Assembly: GCF_011044995.1 (NCBI RefSeq)
Contig: NZ_JAAKZW010000035.1
Span: 1-44,631, forward strand
From: Streptomyces mesophilus
GTDB lineage: Bacteria; Actinomycetota; Actinomycetes; Streptomycetales; Streptomycetaceae
Direction of reading: 5' to 3'
Length of the DNA stretch: 44,631 nt
In this document: positions 34,857 through 43,656 of the stretch, in pieces
Position numbering within the stretch: position 1 is the first letter of the stretch
Layout: each line of letters opens with the position of its first letter
Translations under genes and position numbers: made by a program
Notes under the pieces: model-generated
What the model was told of the DNA's origin: nothing
The model's database searches: none
The model's input: the letters and a program-made list of their open reading frames with translations, nothing else

Positions 34857-35917
34857 AGTTGGGCCGCCTTCCGCCGACGCACCAGGTGGATGAAGATCAG
34901 GCCGCCGATGAACGCGGTGACCACGCCCACCTCGATCTCGGAGGGCGGCACCACGACCCGGCCGAGTACGTCGCAGACGAGCAGCAGGGCCGGTGCGTAC
35001 ACCGCGCAATAGGGCAGCAGCCAGCGTGGTTCGGAGCCGCAGAACGCGCGCGTCGCGTGCGGGATCATCAGCCCGATGAAGCCGATGGGCCCGCACAGCG
35101 CCGTCGCCCCGCCGCACAGCAGGGTGATCGCGACGATGGACAGCACGCGCGTACGGCCCAGATGGGCGCCGAGCGCCCGCGCGGAGTCGTCGCCGAGGGC
35201 CAGCGCACCCAGCGGGCGGGCCAGCAGGAAGGCGAGCGCGATGCCGGCCCCGATCACGGGCAGGGCTGTCGTGAGCAGCTCCATGGAGCGTCCGGCGAGT
35301 GTGCCGACCGCCCAGTGCCGCATGGTCTCCAGGGCGTCCAGGTCGACGAGTTGCAGCCCGTTGACATAGCCGAACAGGGCGGCGTTGACCGCCGTGCCCG
35401 CCAGGGCGAGACGTACGGGGGTGGCGGCGCGGCTGCCGCCGAGCGCGTTGACGATGACGGCGGCCACGGCCGCGCCCGCGAGGGCGAACCACAGATAGCC
35501 GGTGAAGGAGCCGATCCCGAACACGCTGATCGCGGTGACCACGGCCGCGGAGGCGCCCGCGTTGACGCCGAGCAGTCCGGGGTCGGCGAGGGGGTTGCGG
35601 GTGAGCACCTGCATGACGGCGCCCGCGACCCCGAGGGCGGCGCCCGCCGCCAGGCCGATCAGGGTGCGGGGCAGCCGCAGTTCGCGCACGATGGCGTCGT
35701 TCTTGCTGCCCACCGGGTCGGCAAGGGCCGACCACACCTCGCCGAGCGGGACCTGTTTGGTACCGATCGCGAGACTCAGCGCGAAGGCGGCCGCGAGCAG
35801 CACAAGGCCGAGCAGCAGGCCCGCGAGGCGCACGGAAAGCCGGGTGCCCTTCCGGGGTCTTTCGCCATCCGCCAGGTTGGTGGTGACGGCGGGGGCGGCG
35901 GCGGGGGCCGCGGTCAT
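34853..35917 (-). CDS. FecCD-family siderophore ABC permease
   Basis: A 354-residue permease, partner of the following gene. It has the same family signatures: RLPRTLIGLAAGAALGVAGAVMQVLTRNPLADPGLLG, GYVNGLQLVDLDALETMRHW, and CGPIGFIGLMIPHATRAFCG. The ATG at 35917 has GGAGAG upstream and overlaps the stop of the double ABC exporter by 4 bp (ATGA). Exporter and importer permeases are thus translated from one message that starts at the iron box at 39716-39740. This places siderophore secretion and re-uptake under the same iron control. Confidence 0.93.
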   Translation of the reverse strand: MTAAPAAAPAVTTNLADGERPRKGTRLSVRLAGLLLGLVLLAAAFALSLAIGTKQVPLGEVWSALADPVGSKNDAIVRELRLPRTLIGLAAGAALGVAGAVMQVLTRNPLADPGLLGVNAGASAAVVTAISVFGIGSFTGYLWFALAGAAVAAVIVNALGGSRAATPVRLALAGTAVNAALFGYVNGLQLVDLDALETMRHWAVGTLAGRSMELLTTALPVIGAGIALAFLLARPLGALALGDDSARALGAHLGRTRVLSIVAITLLCGGATALCGPIGFIGLMIPHATRAFCGSEPRWLLPYCAVYAPALLLVCDVLGRVVVPPSEIEVGVVTAFIGGLIFIHLVRRRKAAQL

Positions 35918-38900
35918 CGGGCACTCTCCGATGCTGGAGTCATGGCGTCCCTCGGCTGCGGTACGTCGGTCGGATGCGGTGGGCCTGCCGGCCGCGGTAC
36001 GTCGGTCGGCTCCGGTACGTCCGTCGGATGCGATACGTCGCCGAGGCCGGGCTCGTCCGGCCGGGGCGCCGTGCCCGTGGTGTGCTGCCACATGCGGGCG
36101 TAGTGGCCGCCTGCCGCGAGGAGTTCGGTGTGGCCGCCCTGTTCGGCGATGCGCCCCCGGTCGATGACGACGATCCGGTCGGCCCGTGCGGCGGTGCTCA
36201 TGCGATGCGCCACGACGACCGTGGTGCGCTTGCGGGCCAGGCGCCGGGTGGCATCGAGCACGCTCTGCTCGGCCGCCGGATCCAGGGACGCGGTCGCCTC
36301 GTCGAGCAGCAGCAGCCCCGGGTCGACGAGCTCCGCCCGTGCCAGGGCGATGAGTTGGCGCTGTCCCGCGGACAGGGACGTACCGCCTTCGCGTACCGGC
36401 TGATGGAAGCCGTAGGGCTGGGCGGCGACGGCCTCGAGGGCGCCGGCCGCGCGGGCGGCCGCCTCCACCTCGGCGTCGGAGGCGTCCGGCCTGCCGTAGC
36501 GGATGTTGTCGGCGACGGTGCCGGTGAACAGGTGGGCCTCCTGCGGGACATAGCCGATGAGCTGCCGGTAGCCGGACGGGGCCCAGTCGCGCAGATCATG
36601 GCCGTCGACACGGACACTGCCCCGGTCCGGGTCGTAGAAGCGGGCGAGGAGCTTGACCACCGTGGACTTGCCGGCGCCGGTGGTGCCGACGAGCGCCACC
36701 GTCTCGCCGGGTGCGATGCGCAGCGTGGTGTCGTGCAGCGACGGCTGTTCGGCGCCCGGGTAGGTGAAGGCGACGGCGTCCAACTCCACTGCTCCGGTGA
36801 GGCGTTCGGGCAGCGGCGCCTCCGCGCTCCGCTCGGGCAGGGAGGGGGTGATGCGCAGCAGTTCCATGGTGCGGCGCAGACCCACGGAGGCCTGCTGGTA
36901 GCCGTCGAAGGCGAGGGAGAGCTGCTGAAGCGGCGAGAAGAACATGCCGAGGTAGAGCAGGAAGGCCGCGAGCACACCGGGGCTGAGGTCGCCGTCGGCG
37001 ATCCGGTGCGCGCCCACGAACAGGACGAGCGCCCGGGACAGTTCGGCGGCGAAGTTGATGGACGGGAAGTAGACGGAGGCATAGCGCTGGGCCCGCAGGC
37101 GTGCGGTCCGGTAGGCGTCGGACAGCTCCCCGAACTCGCGGGACGCGCCCTGCTCATGGGAGTGCGACTGGGAGGTGCGCAGCCCGCTGACGTTCTCCTG
37201 GAGGCTGGAGTTGACCGCGCCGATGCGCTTGCGGGCCTCGTCGTACGCGGCCGAGGACAGCCGCCAGAACACCCCGGTGGCGGCGAGCACCAGCGGCAGC
37301 AGCCCGAGTGCGGCGAGGGCGAGCGGCGGGTGGACCACCACCATGGCCAGGGCCGCGCCGGTCAGCGTGGCCAGGGAGGCGACGGAGGTGAGCAGGCCCG
37401 TCTGCAGGAACTGCGACAGGGCGTCGATGTCGTTGACGACCCGGGTCATCACCTGGCCGCCGCGCTCGCGCTCGTAGAAGTCGAGCCCCAGGCGCTGCAG
37501 ATGGGCGAAGACCCGCACGCGCAAGCCGTACAGGACGCGTTCACCGGCCCGGCGCGTCACGCGCGCCTGGGCGCGGTACGCGAGGAAGCCGAGCCCGACG
37601 GCGCCTGCCGCGAGCAGCACGCACACGGTGAGGGCGCCCGCGCTGTCCCGGCTGACGCCGTCGTCGAGTCCATGGCGTACGAGGATCGGCAGGGCGATGG
37701 CGGCCAGGGAGTCCGCGGCGAGCAGGGCGAGGCCCACGAGCAGGGCGGCCCGCACGGGGCGCAGGAGCCTGCCGAGGGAGAGCCGGGGGTCGGGGGCGCG
37801 CAGGTCCTTCTCGTCGAGGCCGGGGTCCTCCGACTTCTCCGGCTCCCCTGGCTCCTGCGCTGTCGGGCCGTTCGGCCACAGCTCCGCGGTCGTCCCGTCG
37901 GCCGATGCGTCCGCAGGGCGGGTCCGTTCGTCGAGGGAGCCGCTGGCTCCGGCCAGAAGTTCGGCGAACAGCGGGCAGCGGTCGGCCAGTTCGGCCTCGG
38001 TGCCGATGTCGACCAGGCGTCCGGCGTCGAGGACGGCGATGCGGTCGGCGAGCGCCAGGGTGGAACGGCGGTGGGCGATGAGCACGGTCGTACGGTCGGC
38101 CGCCACGGTGCGCAGCGCGTCCTGGATGGCCGCCTCGGTGGCGGGGTCCACGGCCGAGGTGGCGTCGTCGAGTACCAGCACCTGGGGCGCGCTGAGCAGG
38201 GCCCGGGCGAGGGCGATCCGCTGGCGCTGGCCGCCGGAGAGGCCGAGGCCGCGCTCGCCGAGCAAGGTGGCGTATCCGTCGGACAGTTCGCTGATGAAGC
38301 CGTGCGCGCCGGCGGCCTCGGCGGCCGCCCTCACCTCGGCGTCGGTGGCCTCGGGGTGGCCGTGGGCGATGTTGTCGCGGACCGAGCAGGAGAAGAGGAA
38401 GGGGTCCTCGAAGACCGTGCCGACGGCGCGCCGGAGCGAGGCGAGGCGCAGCTCCCGCAGATCCCTCCCGGACTCGGCACCACCCGTCCCGACCGCGACG
38501 TCCGCCGCACTCCGCACCAGCACGCTGCCCGACTGCGGGTCGTAGAACCGGCTGAGCAGCAGCGACACGGTGGACTTGCCGGACGCGGGCGGCCCGACCA
38601 GGGCCACGGTCTCGCCCGGCCGGACGGTGAGCGAGAAGTCCTTGAGCACCGGGTCGCTGGGGGCGTATCCGAAGGTGACGTCGCGCAGTTCGACCCCGAG
38701 CGGCCCGTCCGGTACATCCGGAGCGCGCGGGTCGTCCACGATGTCCGGTGCGGCGTCGATGAGTTCGTAGACCCGTTCCGCCGCGGCACGCGCCTGCTGC
38801 GCGGTCACGGTGAAGTTGGCGAAGAGCCGGGCCGGGCCCGCGAGCAGCGTGAGGTATCCGGCGAACGTGAGGAACGTACCGATGTCGATACTGCCGCGCA

Positions 38901-39714
38901 GCGCGAGCCAGCCGCCGAGCGCGAGCAGCGCGACCTGGCCGGCCGGCGGCAGCACCGCCATGGACGCCGCGGAGTCGGCCTGGATACGGGCGAGTCGGAC
39001 GCGGCGACCGAACAGGGCACGGGCCGCCCGCGCGAGCCGGTCGGTCTCGCGCTGCTCCTGACCGAAGGCCTTGACGACACGTACGCCGGTGACCGTCTCC
39101 TCCACGTGCTCGGCGATCGTGGCCGCCTGCGCCTGCGCCTGCCGGGTGGCCGGGCCGACCCGGCGGCGGCTGCGCCGCGCGAGCAGGGCGAGCGCCGGTA
39201 CGACGGTCAGGGCGACCAGGGCGAGGGGCGCCGACAGCCACAGCATCGCCGCCGCCGCGACGGCGAACTGGGCGGTGACACCCACCGGTATCGGCAGCAT
39301 GCCGAGCAGCACCTGGATCTGCTGAAGATCGCTGTTGGCGCGCGAGACCACCTGCCCAGTGCGCAACGAGTCCTGCTTGACGCCGTCGTAGCGCTGCACC
39401 GAGGCGAACACCTGGGTCCGCAGATCGTGTTGGACGGCGAGCGCCAGCTTCCCCGCGTAGAAGCGGCGGGTGAACTCGGCCCCGAACTGGACCACGGCCA
39501 GAGCGCACAGCACGGCGACGAGCACGACGACGCGGTCCGTGCGGCCCGCGATGGCGTCGTTCACGGCGAGGCCCGTGAGCAGGGGGCCGAACGCCTCGAG
39601 GCCCGTTCCGAACACGGAACTGAGCAGGACGGCGGTCAGCAGACCCGGGTGACTGCGGCAGGCGACCAAGGGCCGGCGCAGCCCTCCGGTGCCATGGGGG
39701 GATCCGGTAGACAT
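35914..39714 (-). CDS. IroC-like double ABC exporter (fused TMD-NBD-TMD-NBD)
   Basis: A 1266-residue fusion of two ABC exporter half-units, the size and plan of enterobacterial IroC, which secretes glucosylated enterobactin. TMD1 spans about 25-320. NBD1 has GPPASGKST (about 371), LSGGQRQ and Walker B VLVLDDATSAVD (about 516), where Asp replaces the usual catalytic Glu. TMD2 spans about 655-940. NBD2 has GTTGAGKST (about 1008), LSAGQRQ and canonical LLLLDEATASLD (about 1136). A degenerate plus a consensus site is the pattern of heterodimeric exporters. The C-terminus carries Pro-Thr-Asp-Val-Pro repeats. The ATG at 39714 abuts the iron box with no ribosome-binding site, so the message may be leaderless; a TTG about 15 codons inside is the alternative. 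Siderophore export is inferred from context and architecture. Confidence 0.85.
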   Translation of the reverse strand: MSTGSPHGTGGLRRPLVACRSHPGLLTAVLLSSVFGTGLEAFGPLLTGLAVNDAIAGRTDRVVVLVAVLCALAVVQFGAEFTRRFYAGKLALAVQHDLRTQVFASVQRYDGVKQDSLRTGQVVSRANSDLQQIQVLLGMLPIPVGVTAQFAVAAAAMLWLSAPLALVALTVVPALALLARRSRRRVGPATRQAQAQAATIAEHVEETVTGVRVVKAFGQEQRETDRLARAARALFGRRVRLARIQADSAASMAVLPPAGQVALLALGGWLALRGSIDIGTFLTFAGYLTLLAGPARLFANFTVTAQQARAAAERVYELIDAAPDIVDDPRAPDVPDGPLGVELRDVTFGYAPSDPVLKDFSLTVRPGETVALVGPPASGKSTVSLLLSRFYDPQSGSVLVRSAADVAVGTGGAESGRDLRELRLASLRRAVGTVFEDPFLFSCSVRDNIAHGHPEATDAEVRAAAEAAGAHGFISELSDGYATLLGERGLGLSGGQRQRIALARALLSAPQVLVLDDATSAVDPATEAAIQDALRTVAADRTTVLIAHRRSTLALADRIAVLDAGRLVDIGTEAELADRCPLFAELLAGASGSLDERTRPADASADGTTAELWPNGPTAQEPGEPEKSEDPGLDEKDLRAPDPRLSLGRLLRPVRAALLVGLALLAADSLAAIALPILVRHGLDDGVSRDSAGALTVCVLLAAGAVGLGFLAYRAQARVTRRAGERVLYGLRVRVFAHLQRLGLDFYERERGGQVMTRVVNDIDALSQFLQTGLLTSVASLATLTGAALAMVVVHPPLALAALGLLPLVLAATGVFWRLSSAAYDEARKRIGAVNSSLQENVSGLRTSQSHSHEQGASREFGELSDAYRTARLRAQRYASVYFPSINFAAELSRALVLFVGAHRIADGDLSPGVLAAFLLYLGMFFSPLQQLSLAFDGYQQASVGLRRTMELLRITPSLPERSAEAPLPERLTGAVELDAVAFTYPGAEQPSLHDTTLRIAPGETVALVGTTGAGKSTVVKLLARFYDPDRGSVRVDGHDLRDWAPSGYRQLIGYVPQEAHLFTGTVADNIRYGRPDASDAEVEAAARAAGALEAVAAQPYGFHQPVREGGTSLSAGQRQLIALARAELVDPGLLLLDEATASLDPAAEQSVLDATRRLARKRTTVVVAHRMSTAARADRIVVIDRGRIAEQGGHTELLAAGGHYARMWQHTTGTAPRPDEPGLGDVSHPTDVPEPTDVPRPAGPPHPTDVPQPRDAMTPASESAR
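35940..36050 (-). repeat. Degenerate ~18-bp in-frame repeats at the exporter C-terminus
   Basis: Variants of GGTACGTCGGTCGG recur on the plus strand. On the coding strand they give HPTDVP, EPTDVP, and again HPTDVP. The unit is six codons or a multiple, and lies after the last NBD where length changes would be tolerated. Confidence 0.6.
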
Positions 39715-39715
39715 G

Positions 39716-39740
39716 AGGTTAGCTTAGGCTAAGCTAACCT
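39716..39740. promoter_or_regulatory. Iron box (DmdR/IdeR-type operator) between iroC-like and iroB-like genes
   Basis: A perfect 25-bp palindrome around a single central base; its core TTAGCTTAGGCTAAGCTAA closely matches the actinobacterial iron-box consensus TTAGGTTAGGCTCACCTAA. It starts one base upstream of the exporter ATG and ends 140 bp before the glycosyltransferase ATG, so one site can repress both divergent units when iron is plentiful. Confidence 0.92.
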
Positions 39741-39845
39741 CGCCTTGTCACGCCGCGGGTCCTTCGCCCCGGCCGTCCGTCCAGGTGACGGACATGTGCC
39801 CATTTCTCGACGGGCCCGCCGTCAACAGGCCCCCACACAACAGGA

Positions 39846-39862
39846 CTTGACGCCTCGTCAAG
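39846..39862 (+). promoter_or_regulatory. 17-bp perfect inverted repeat in the leader of the iroB-like gene
   Basis: CTTGACG-CCT-CGTCAAG lies 18 bp before the ATG at 39880, next to the ribosome-binding purines. It could fold into a 7-bp hairpin in the mRNA leader or be a second protein-binding site. Confidence 0.4.
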
Positions 39863-39879
39863 CCAGGAAGGCGGGAGCG

Positions 39880-41028
39880 ATGCGCGTCCTCTTCGCCGGT
39901 CCGCCCTTCTTCGGACTGCTCTACCCCATGGTTCCGCTGGCACACGCCCTGCGTGCCGCAGGTCACGACGTCCTGTGGGGTACGTGCGGTGCCGCCGTCG
40001 GGCACACCGAGCGAGCCGGACTCCTCGCCGTCGACTGTGCGCCCGGTATCGACCCCGATGCCCTGTACGCGCAGATGGAGAAGGATCGTCAGGGCCGTAA
40101 GCCGCCTTCCCCTGGCGAGCGGACCGCACCGCCCAAGGGCAAGGGTTTCTCGTTCTTCAGCGACGAGATGGCCGACCGGATGGTGGAGGTCGCCGAGCAC
40201 TGGCGCCCCGACCTGGTCGTCCACACGCCGAACGGGGTCGTGGGCCAGCTCGTCGCCGCCCGCCTCGGTGTCCCCTCGGTGCTGCACGCGGTCGGCTTCG
40301 GGCACACCTCGGCGCACGTCGGCATGATGAACAACGCCCTCGCCGGCGCCTACGCCCGGCACGGACTGTCCGGCCCCGGCCCCGTATCCGCATGGCTGGA
40401 CGTCACCCCGCCGAGCATGAGCGTCACCGACGAGGCGCGCCGCTGGTTCCTGCGGTACGTCCCGTACAACGGCGGCGCCGCACTGCCCTCCTGGCTCTTC
40501 GCACCACGCGACCGCCCCCGGGTCGCCGTGACCCTGGGCACCGTACGCCCGGTGGTCGACGGGGTCTCGCCCGTGCAGTGGGTGATCGACGCCGCCCGTG
40601 AGAGCGAGGCCGAGTTCGTACTCGCCCTCGGGGGCGCGGACCTCAGCGACCTCGGTGAACTCCCGGACAACGTACGCCCGGTGGACTGGATCCCGCTCGG
40701 CGCGCTGCTCTCCGCCTGTGACGCGGTCATCCACCACGGCGGGGCGGGCACGACCTTGACCGCGCTCGACTCCGGCCTGCCGCAGATCGTCCTCGGCGAG
40801 GGCGCCGACCGTCCGGCCAATGCCGCGGCGGTACGGGCCCGGGGCTGCGGCCTCGTACCCGAAGGGCCCGGCGACCTCACCCCGAAGCTCGTCGAACGGC
40901 TGCTGACCGACGACGGTCTGCGGGACGCCGCCCGCGAGACAGCGCGCGAGATGGCGGGCATGCCCAGCCCCGCCGAGACCGTGCCACGCCTTGTCGAACT
41001 CGCCAGCACCCAGGGGGCGTTGCGATGA
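39880..41028 (+). CDS. IroB-like C-glycosyltransferase for a catechol siderophore
   Basis: A GT-B-fold UDP-sugar glycosyltransferase of 382 residues. The N-terminus MRVLFAGPPFFGLLYPMVPL is typical. Segments FSFFSDEMADRM, EHWRPDLVVHTP, VGFGHTSAHV, WLDVTPPSMS, YVPYNGGA and DWIPLGALL match, from memory, stretches of enterobacterial IroB, which C-glucosylates the 2,3-dihydroxybenzoyl rings of enterobactin. The donor-binding motif is HHGGAGTTLTALDSGLPQIV. The ATG at 39880 follows GGGAG. It is coupled by ATGA to the Fes/IroD-type esterase and divergent from the IroC-like exporter across an iron box. Macrolide-type glycosyltransferases share the fold, but the iron box, the esterase and the dhb gene make a siderophore substrate by far the best reading. 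The sugar is inferred as glucose. Confidence 0.85.
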   Translation: MRVLFAGPPFFGLLYPMVPLAHALRAAGHDVLWGTCGAAVGHTERAGLLAVDCAPGIDPDALYAQMEKDRQGRKPPSPGERTAPPKGKGFSFFSDEMADRMVEVAEHWRPDLVVHTPNGVVGQLVAARLGVPSVLHAVGFGHTSAHVGMMNNALAGAYARHGLSGPGPVSAWLDVTPPSMSVTDEARRWFLRYVPYNGGAALPSWLFAPRDRPRVAVTLGTVRPVVDGVSPVQWVIDAARESEAEFVLALGGADLSDLGELPDNVRPVDWIPLGALLSACDAVIHHGGAGTTLTALDSGLPQIVLGEGADRPANAAAVRARGCGLVPEGPGDLTPKLVERLLTDDGLRDAARETAREMAGMPSPAETVPRLVELASTQGALR

Positions 41029-42392
41029 GCGTCGCGATACCCCTGGTGGGCCCGCAGCTGACCGACGCGGACGTACGGCCGCACCCGCTGACCGGACCCG
41101 CCGTCGAACGGCTCACCCGCCGGCTCGCCGAGGCCTCGTCGACGGCCGAACGCGACCGGATCGTCGCCGAGTTCTGGGCGGCGGCGGAGCGCCGCGGCAC
41201 CCCGCTGGTCGAGGAGCTCGACGGCGAACCCGGGCACCGCGCGGTCACGTTCCTGTGGCGCGGCCACCGCGCCACACAGCAGGTGCTGCTGCTCGGCAAC
41301 CGGCTGGCCGACCGCGAACACCTCGCGGCCTCCCTGCTGCGGCGGATTCCGGACACGGACATCTGGCACCTGGGTCTGAAACTGCGCGCCGATCACCGCG
41401 GCAGCTATCAGCTGGCCGCCGACGTCTACCCCGGCGAGCCGCCCGCCGATCCGCGACTGCTCCAGGAGCGGCTGCGCGGCCTGTCCCGGTACGCGGCACC
41501 CGACCCGCTCAACCCGGCTGCCCTGCCCACCCGTTGGTCACCCGCCGGCGCCTCCGTCTTCGCCCTGCCCGACGCTCCGGCCCAGCCCTGGGCCGGACGG
41601 CGCGCGGGCATCGCGCGCGGCACGGTCGAACGGCACCGCAGGCCGGGCGGGGCGCTCGACGGGGAGCGGGACGTGTGGGTCTATCTGCCACCCGGGATCG
41701 ACCAGGCCGCGGCTGCGGACCGGGGCGCCACGACCGCAGCGGATCCGGATCCGGTTGCCGAGCTGCCCGTCCTGGTGCTGTGCGACGGCGACATGTGGTT
41801 CGGCGAACTCGGCTTCCAGGACACGCTGGACGCGCTGATCGCCGACGGTGCCGTACCCCCGCTGGCCGTGCTCGCGCCGGACGCCGTGGACAACCCCACC
41901 CGCTGGGGCGACCTGGGCGGCCGCGACGCCTATGTCTCCTTCCTCGCCGACCTCGTACTGCCGTGGGCGGCGAACCGCTGGCCGCTGACCACCGACCCGG
42001 CCAGGACCGTGATCGCGGGCCAGAGCCTGGGGGGCGTCACCGCCCTGTACGCCGTCCACACCCGAGCGGACCGCTTCGGCCACGCACTGGCCCAGTCCGC
42101 CTCACTTTGGTGGCGACCGGGTCTGCCGCAGGGCGTGCCCAAGACCGTCTCCACCGAGACGCCTTGGCTGGTCTCCCTGTTCGCGGAGGCCGAGCGGCGC
42201 CCTGTGTCGGTGCGGCTCGCCGTGGGCCTGCACGAGGGCCGCATGGTCGGCGACGCCCGCACCCTGCACACCGCACTCGCATCGCTCGGCTACCCGGTGA
42301 CCCGCACCGAGTACAACGGCGGCCACGACTACGCCTGCTGGCGCGGCTGCCTGGCCGACGGACTGGCGGCAACCCTCGGCCCGGCCGACTGA
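41025..42392 (+). CDS. Enterochelin esterase, Fes/IroD-like
   Basis: A 455-residue cytoplasmic trilactone hydrolase. Enterobactin-type esterases open the tri-serine or tri-threonine ring of the imported ferric siderophore so that iron can be released. The N-terminal DUF3327-type domain (about 45-150) shows VTFLWRGHRATQQV and IPDTDIWHLGLKLRADHRGSY. The C-terminal alpha/beta hydrolase has the nucleophile S334 in GQSLGG and the catalytic His in GGHDYACWRG; the acid residue probably lies between them. No signal peptide is seen, agreeing with the cytoplasmic IroD/Fes type rather than periplasmic IroE. The ATG at 41025 overlaps the glycosyltransferase stop by 4 bp. A 35-residue tail/linker insertion rich in Ala/Asp (about 225-245) is unremarkable. 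Confidence 0.92.
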   Translation: MSVAIPLVGPQLTDADVRPHPLTGPAVERLTRRLAEASSTAERDRIVAEFWAAAERRGTPLVEELDGEPGHRAVTFLWRGHRATQQVLLLGNRLADREHLAASLLRRIPDTDIWHLGLKLRADHRGSYQLAADVYPGEPPADPRLLQERLRGLSRYAAPDPLNPAALPTRWSPAGASVFALPDAPAQPWAGRRAGIARGTVERHRRPGGALDGERDVWVYLPPGIDQAAAADRGATTAADPDPVAELPVLVLCDGDMWFGELGFQDTLDALIADGAVPPLAVLAPDAVDNPTRWGDLGGRDAYVSFLADLVLPWAANRWPLTTDPARTVIAGQSLGGVTALYAVHTRADRFGHALAQSASLWWRPGLPQGVPKTVSTETPWLVSLFAEAERRPVSVRLAVGLHEGRMVGDARTLHTALASLGYPVTRTEYNGGHDYACWRGCLADGLAATLGPAD

Positions 42393-42428
42393 CCCGCACC
42401 TTCCCCGTAGGACCACCTCATTCCACCC

Positions 42429-42469
42429 CTTACATCTCTTTCATTCCTTACATCCCTTTCATTCCTTAC
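42429..42469. repeat. 18-bp direct repeats in a pyrimidine-rich gap
   Basis: CTTACATCTCTTTCATTC (42429-42446) is repeated with one change at 42447-42464, and a third copy begins (CTTAC). It is AT-richer than its surroundings and lies 29-69 bp upstream of the siderophore-binding protein start. No iron box is seen here. Confidence 0.75.
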
Positions 42470-42497
42470 GAAGCACCACAAACAGGAGTCCCCACCC

Positions 42498-43478
42498 ATG
42501 TTTTCCCACCGCCCCCGCACCGCAGCCACCCTCACCGCCGCCGCGCTCGCCGGCGCCCTCGTGCTGACGGGCTGCGGCAGCGACGACAAGAACGGCGGCA
42601 AGGAGCAGGCGAAGAACGGCTCTTCGGACACCCGGAAGATCACCGACGCGAACGGCAAGAGCGTCACGGTGCCGGCCGACCCCATGAAGGTCGTCACGCT
42701 CAGCGAGCCCACCCTCGACGCCGCCCTCGCCCTCGGCATCGAGCCGATCGGCGCCACGGCGGGCCGCGGCCAGAAGGGCGTGTCCACCTACCTCGCCGAC
42801 AAGGCGGCCAAGGCCGAGGTCGTGGCCTCGATCGCCGAGCCGGATCTGGAGAAGCTCGCCACGCTCCAGCCCGACCTGATCCTTCTCGACGAGACCACCG
42901 GCTCCAAGCGTTTCCTGGACAAGCTGGGTGAGATCGCTCCGACCGTGGTCACGGCCAAGCTGAACGAGGACTGGAAGAAGGCGTTCAGCGCCACCGCCGA
43001 CGCCCTGAACAAGAAGTCCGACGCCGACAAGCTGCTTTCCGAGTTCGACGCCGACCTGGCCAAGACCAAGGGCGAGCTCGGCAAGAACGCCGCAGCCGTC
43101 AGCAGCGTCATCCGCTGGCAGAACGGCGCCCCCTCCGTCGTCGGCAAGGGCAAGGGGCACGTGGGCTCGACGCTGTCCGCGCTCGGTCTGACCCGGCCGA
43201 AGGACCAGCAGGGCGAGAGCATCGGCCACAGCGAGCCGGTGAGCCTGGAGAAGCTCGACACCATCGACGGCGACTGGCTGTTCTTCGGCGCGCTCGGCGA
43301 CAAGGCCGCGAGCGAGAAGGCCTACGCCGAGGCCAAGAAGGTCCCCAACTTCACGAAGCTCAAGGCCGAGAAGGCGGGCCACGTCGTGGTCATCGAGGGG
43401 TCCGCGTGGAACAGCGCGGGCGGCTTCCTCGCGGCCCGCACGGTGCTCGCCGACGTGACCGAGGCCCTGGTCGGCTGA
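42498..43478 (+). CDS. FecB-type ferric-siderophore-binding lipoprotein
   Basis: A 326-residue substrate-binding protein of the siderophore/cobalamin class. The signal peptide ends in lipobox LVLTGC, with a charged linker after it ([17 protein letters not shown]). The mature fold shows [24 protein letters not shown], then [16 protein letters not shown], a long helix with [15 protein letters not shown], and the C-terminal lobe ending [22 protein letters not shown]. The ATG at 42498 follows CAGGAG. It should bind the ferric catechol siderophore at the cell surface and deliver it to the FecCD pair at 33771-35917. It lies downstream of the esterase after a 105-bp repeat-bearing gap and is probably co-transcribed with it. 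Confidence 0.93.
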   Translation: MFSHRPRTAATLTAAALAGALVLTGCGSDDKNGGKEQAKNGSSDTRKITDANGKSVTVPADPMKVVTLSEPTLDAALALGIEPIGATAGRGQKGVSTYLADKAAKAEVVASIAEPDLEKLATLQPDLILLDETTGSKRFLDKLGEIAPTVVTAKLNEDWKKAFSATADALNKKSDADKLLSEFDADLAKTKGELGKNAAAVSSVIRWQNGAPSVVGKGKGHVGSTLSALGLTRPKDQQGESIGHSEPVSLEKLDTIDGDWLFFGALGDKAASEKAYAEAKKVPNFTKLKAEKAGHVVVIEGSAWNSAGGFLAARTVLADVTEALVG

Positions 43479-43496
43479 CCGTCGACACCCTTCGTA

Positions 43497-43529
43497 CGGC
43501 CGCCCCGGACTTCACGTCCCGGGCGGCCG
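43497..43529 (+). terminator. Hairpin after the siderophore-binding protein gene
   Basis: CGGCCGCCCCGGAC (43497-43510) and GTCCCGGGCGGCCG (43516-43529) form a 14-bp stem with one mismatch and a 5-base loop, 18 bp past the stop at 43478. It separates this unit from the iron-box-controlled dhbA unit. Confidence 0.65.
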
Positions 43530-43615
43530 CGCGCGGTTGGGCTCGCGCACAACTGGCCGCTCCCGCGGGGCAGTTCATCCGCCCGGGGCGGGCTGCACCC
43601 CCCGATCAAGACGTG

Positions 43616-43634
43616 TTAGGTTAGCCTTACCTAA
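43616..43634 (+). promoter_or_regulatory. Iron box (DmdR/IdeR-type operator) upstream of dhbA
   Basis: TTAGGTTAGCCTTACCTAA, an imperfect palindrome matching the actinobacterial iron-box consensus at most positions. It lies 22 bp upstream of the GTG start of the dihydroxybenzoate gene, overlapping the expected promoter/leader. Confidence 0.9.
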
Positions 43635-43656
43635 GTCAACGGGAGAGGGTTGTGCT

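Noticed and set aside
36198..37157. Alternative-frame proteins within the exporter and other large genes (also 28413-30083, 30350-31543, 22429-24393)
   Set aside because: All are out-of-frame or antisense copies of confidently identified genes, without domains of their own.
35974..39732. A 1252-codon open frame on the plus strand opposite the double ABC exporter
   Set aside because: Its translation is Gly/Val/Arg-rich with no family signature, while the minus strand has complete Walker and signature motifs.
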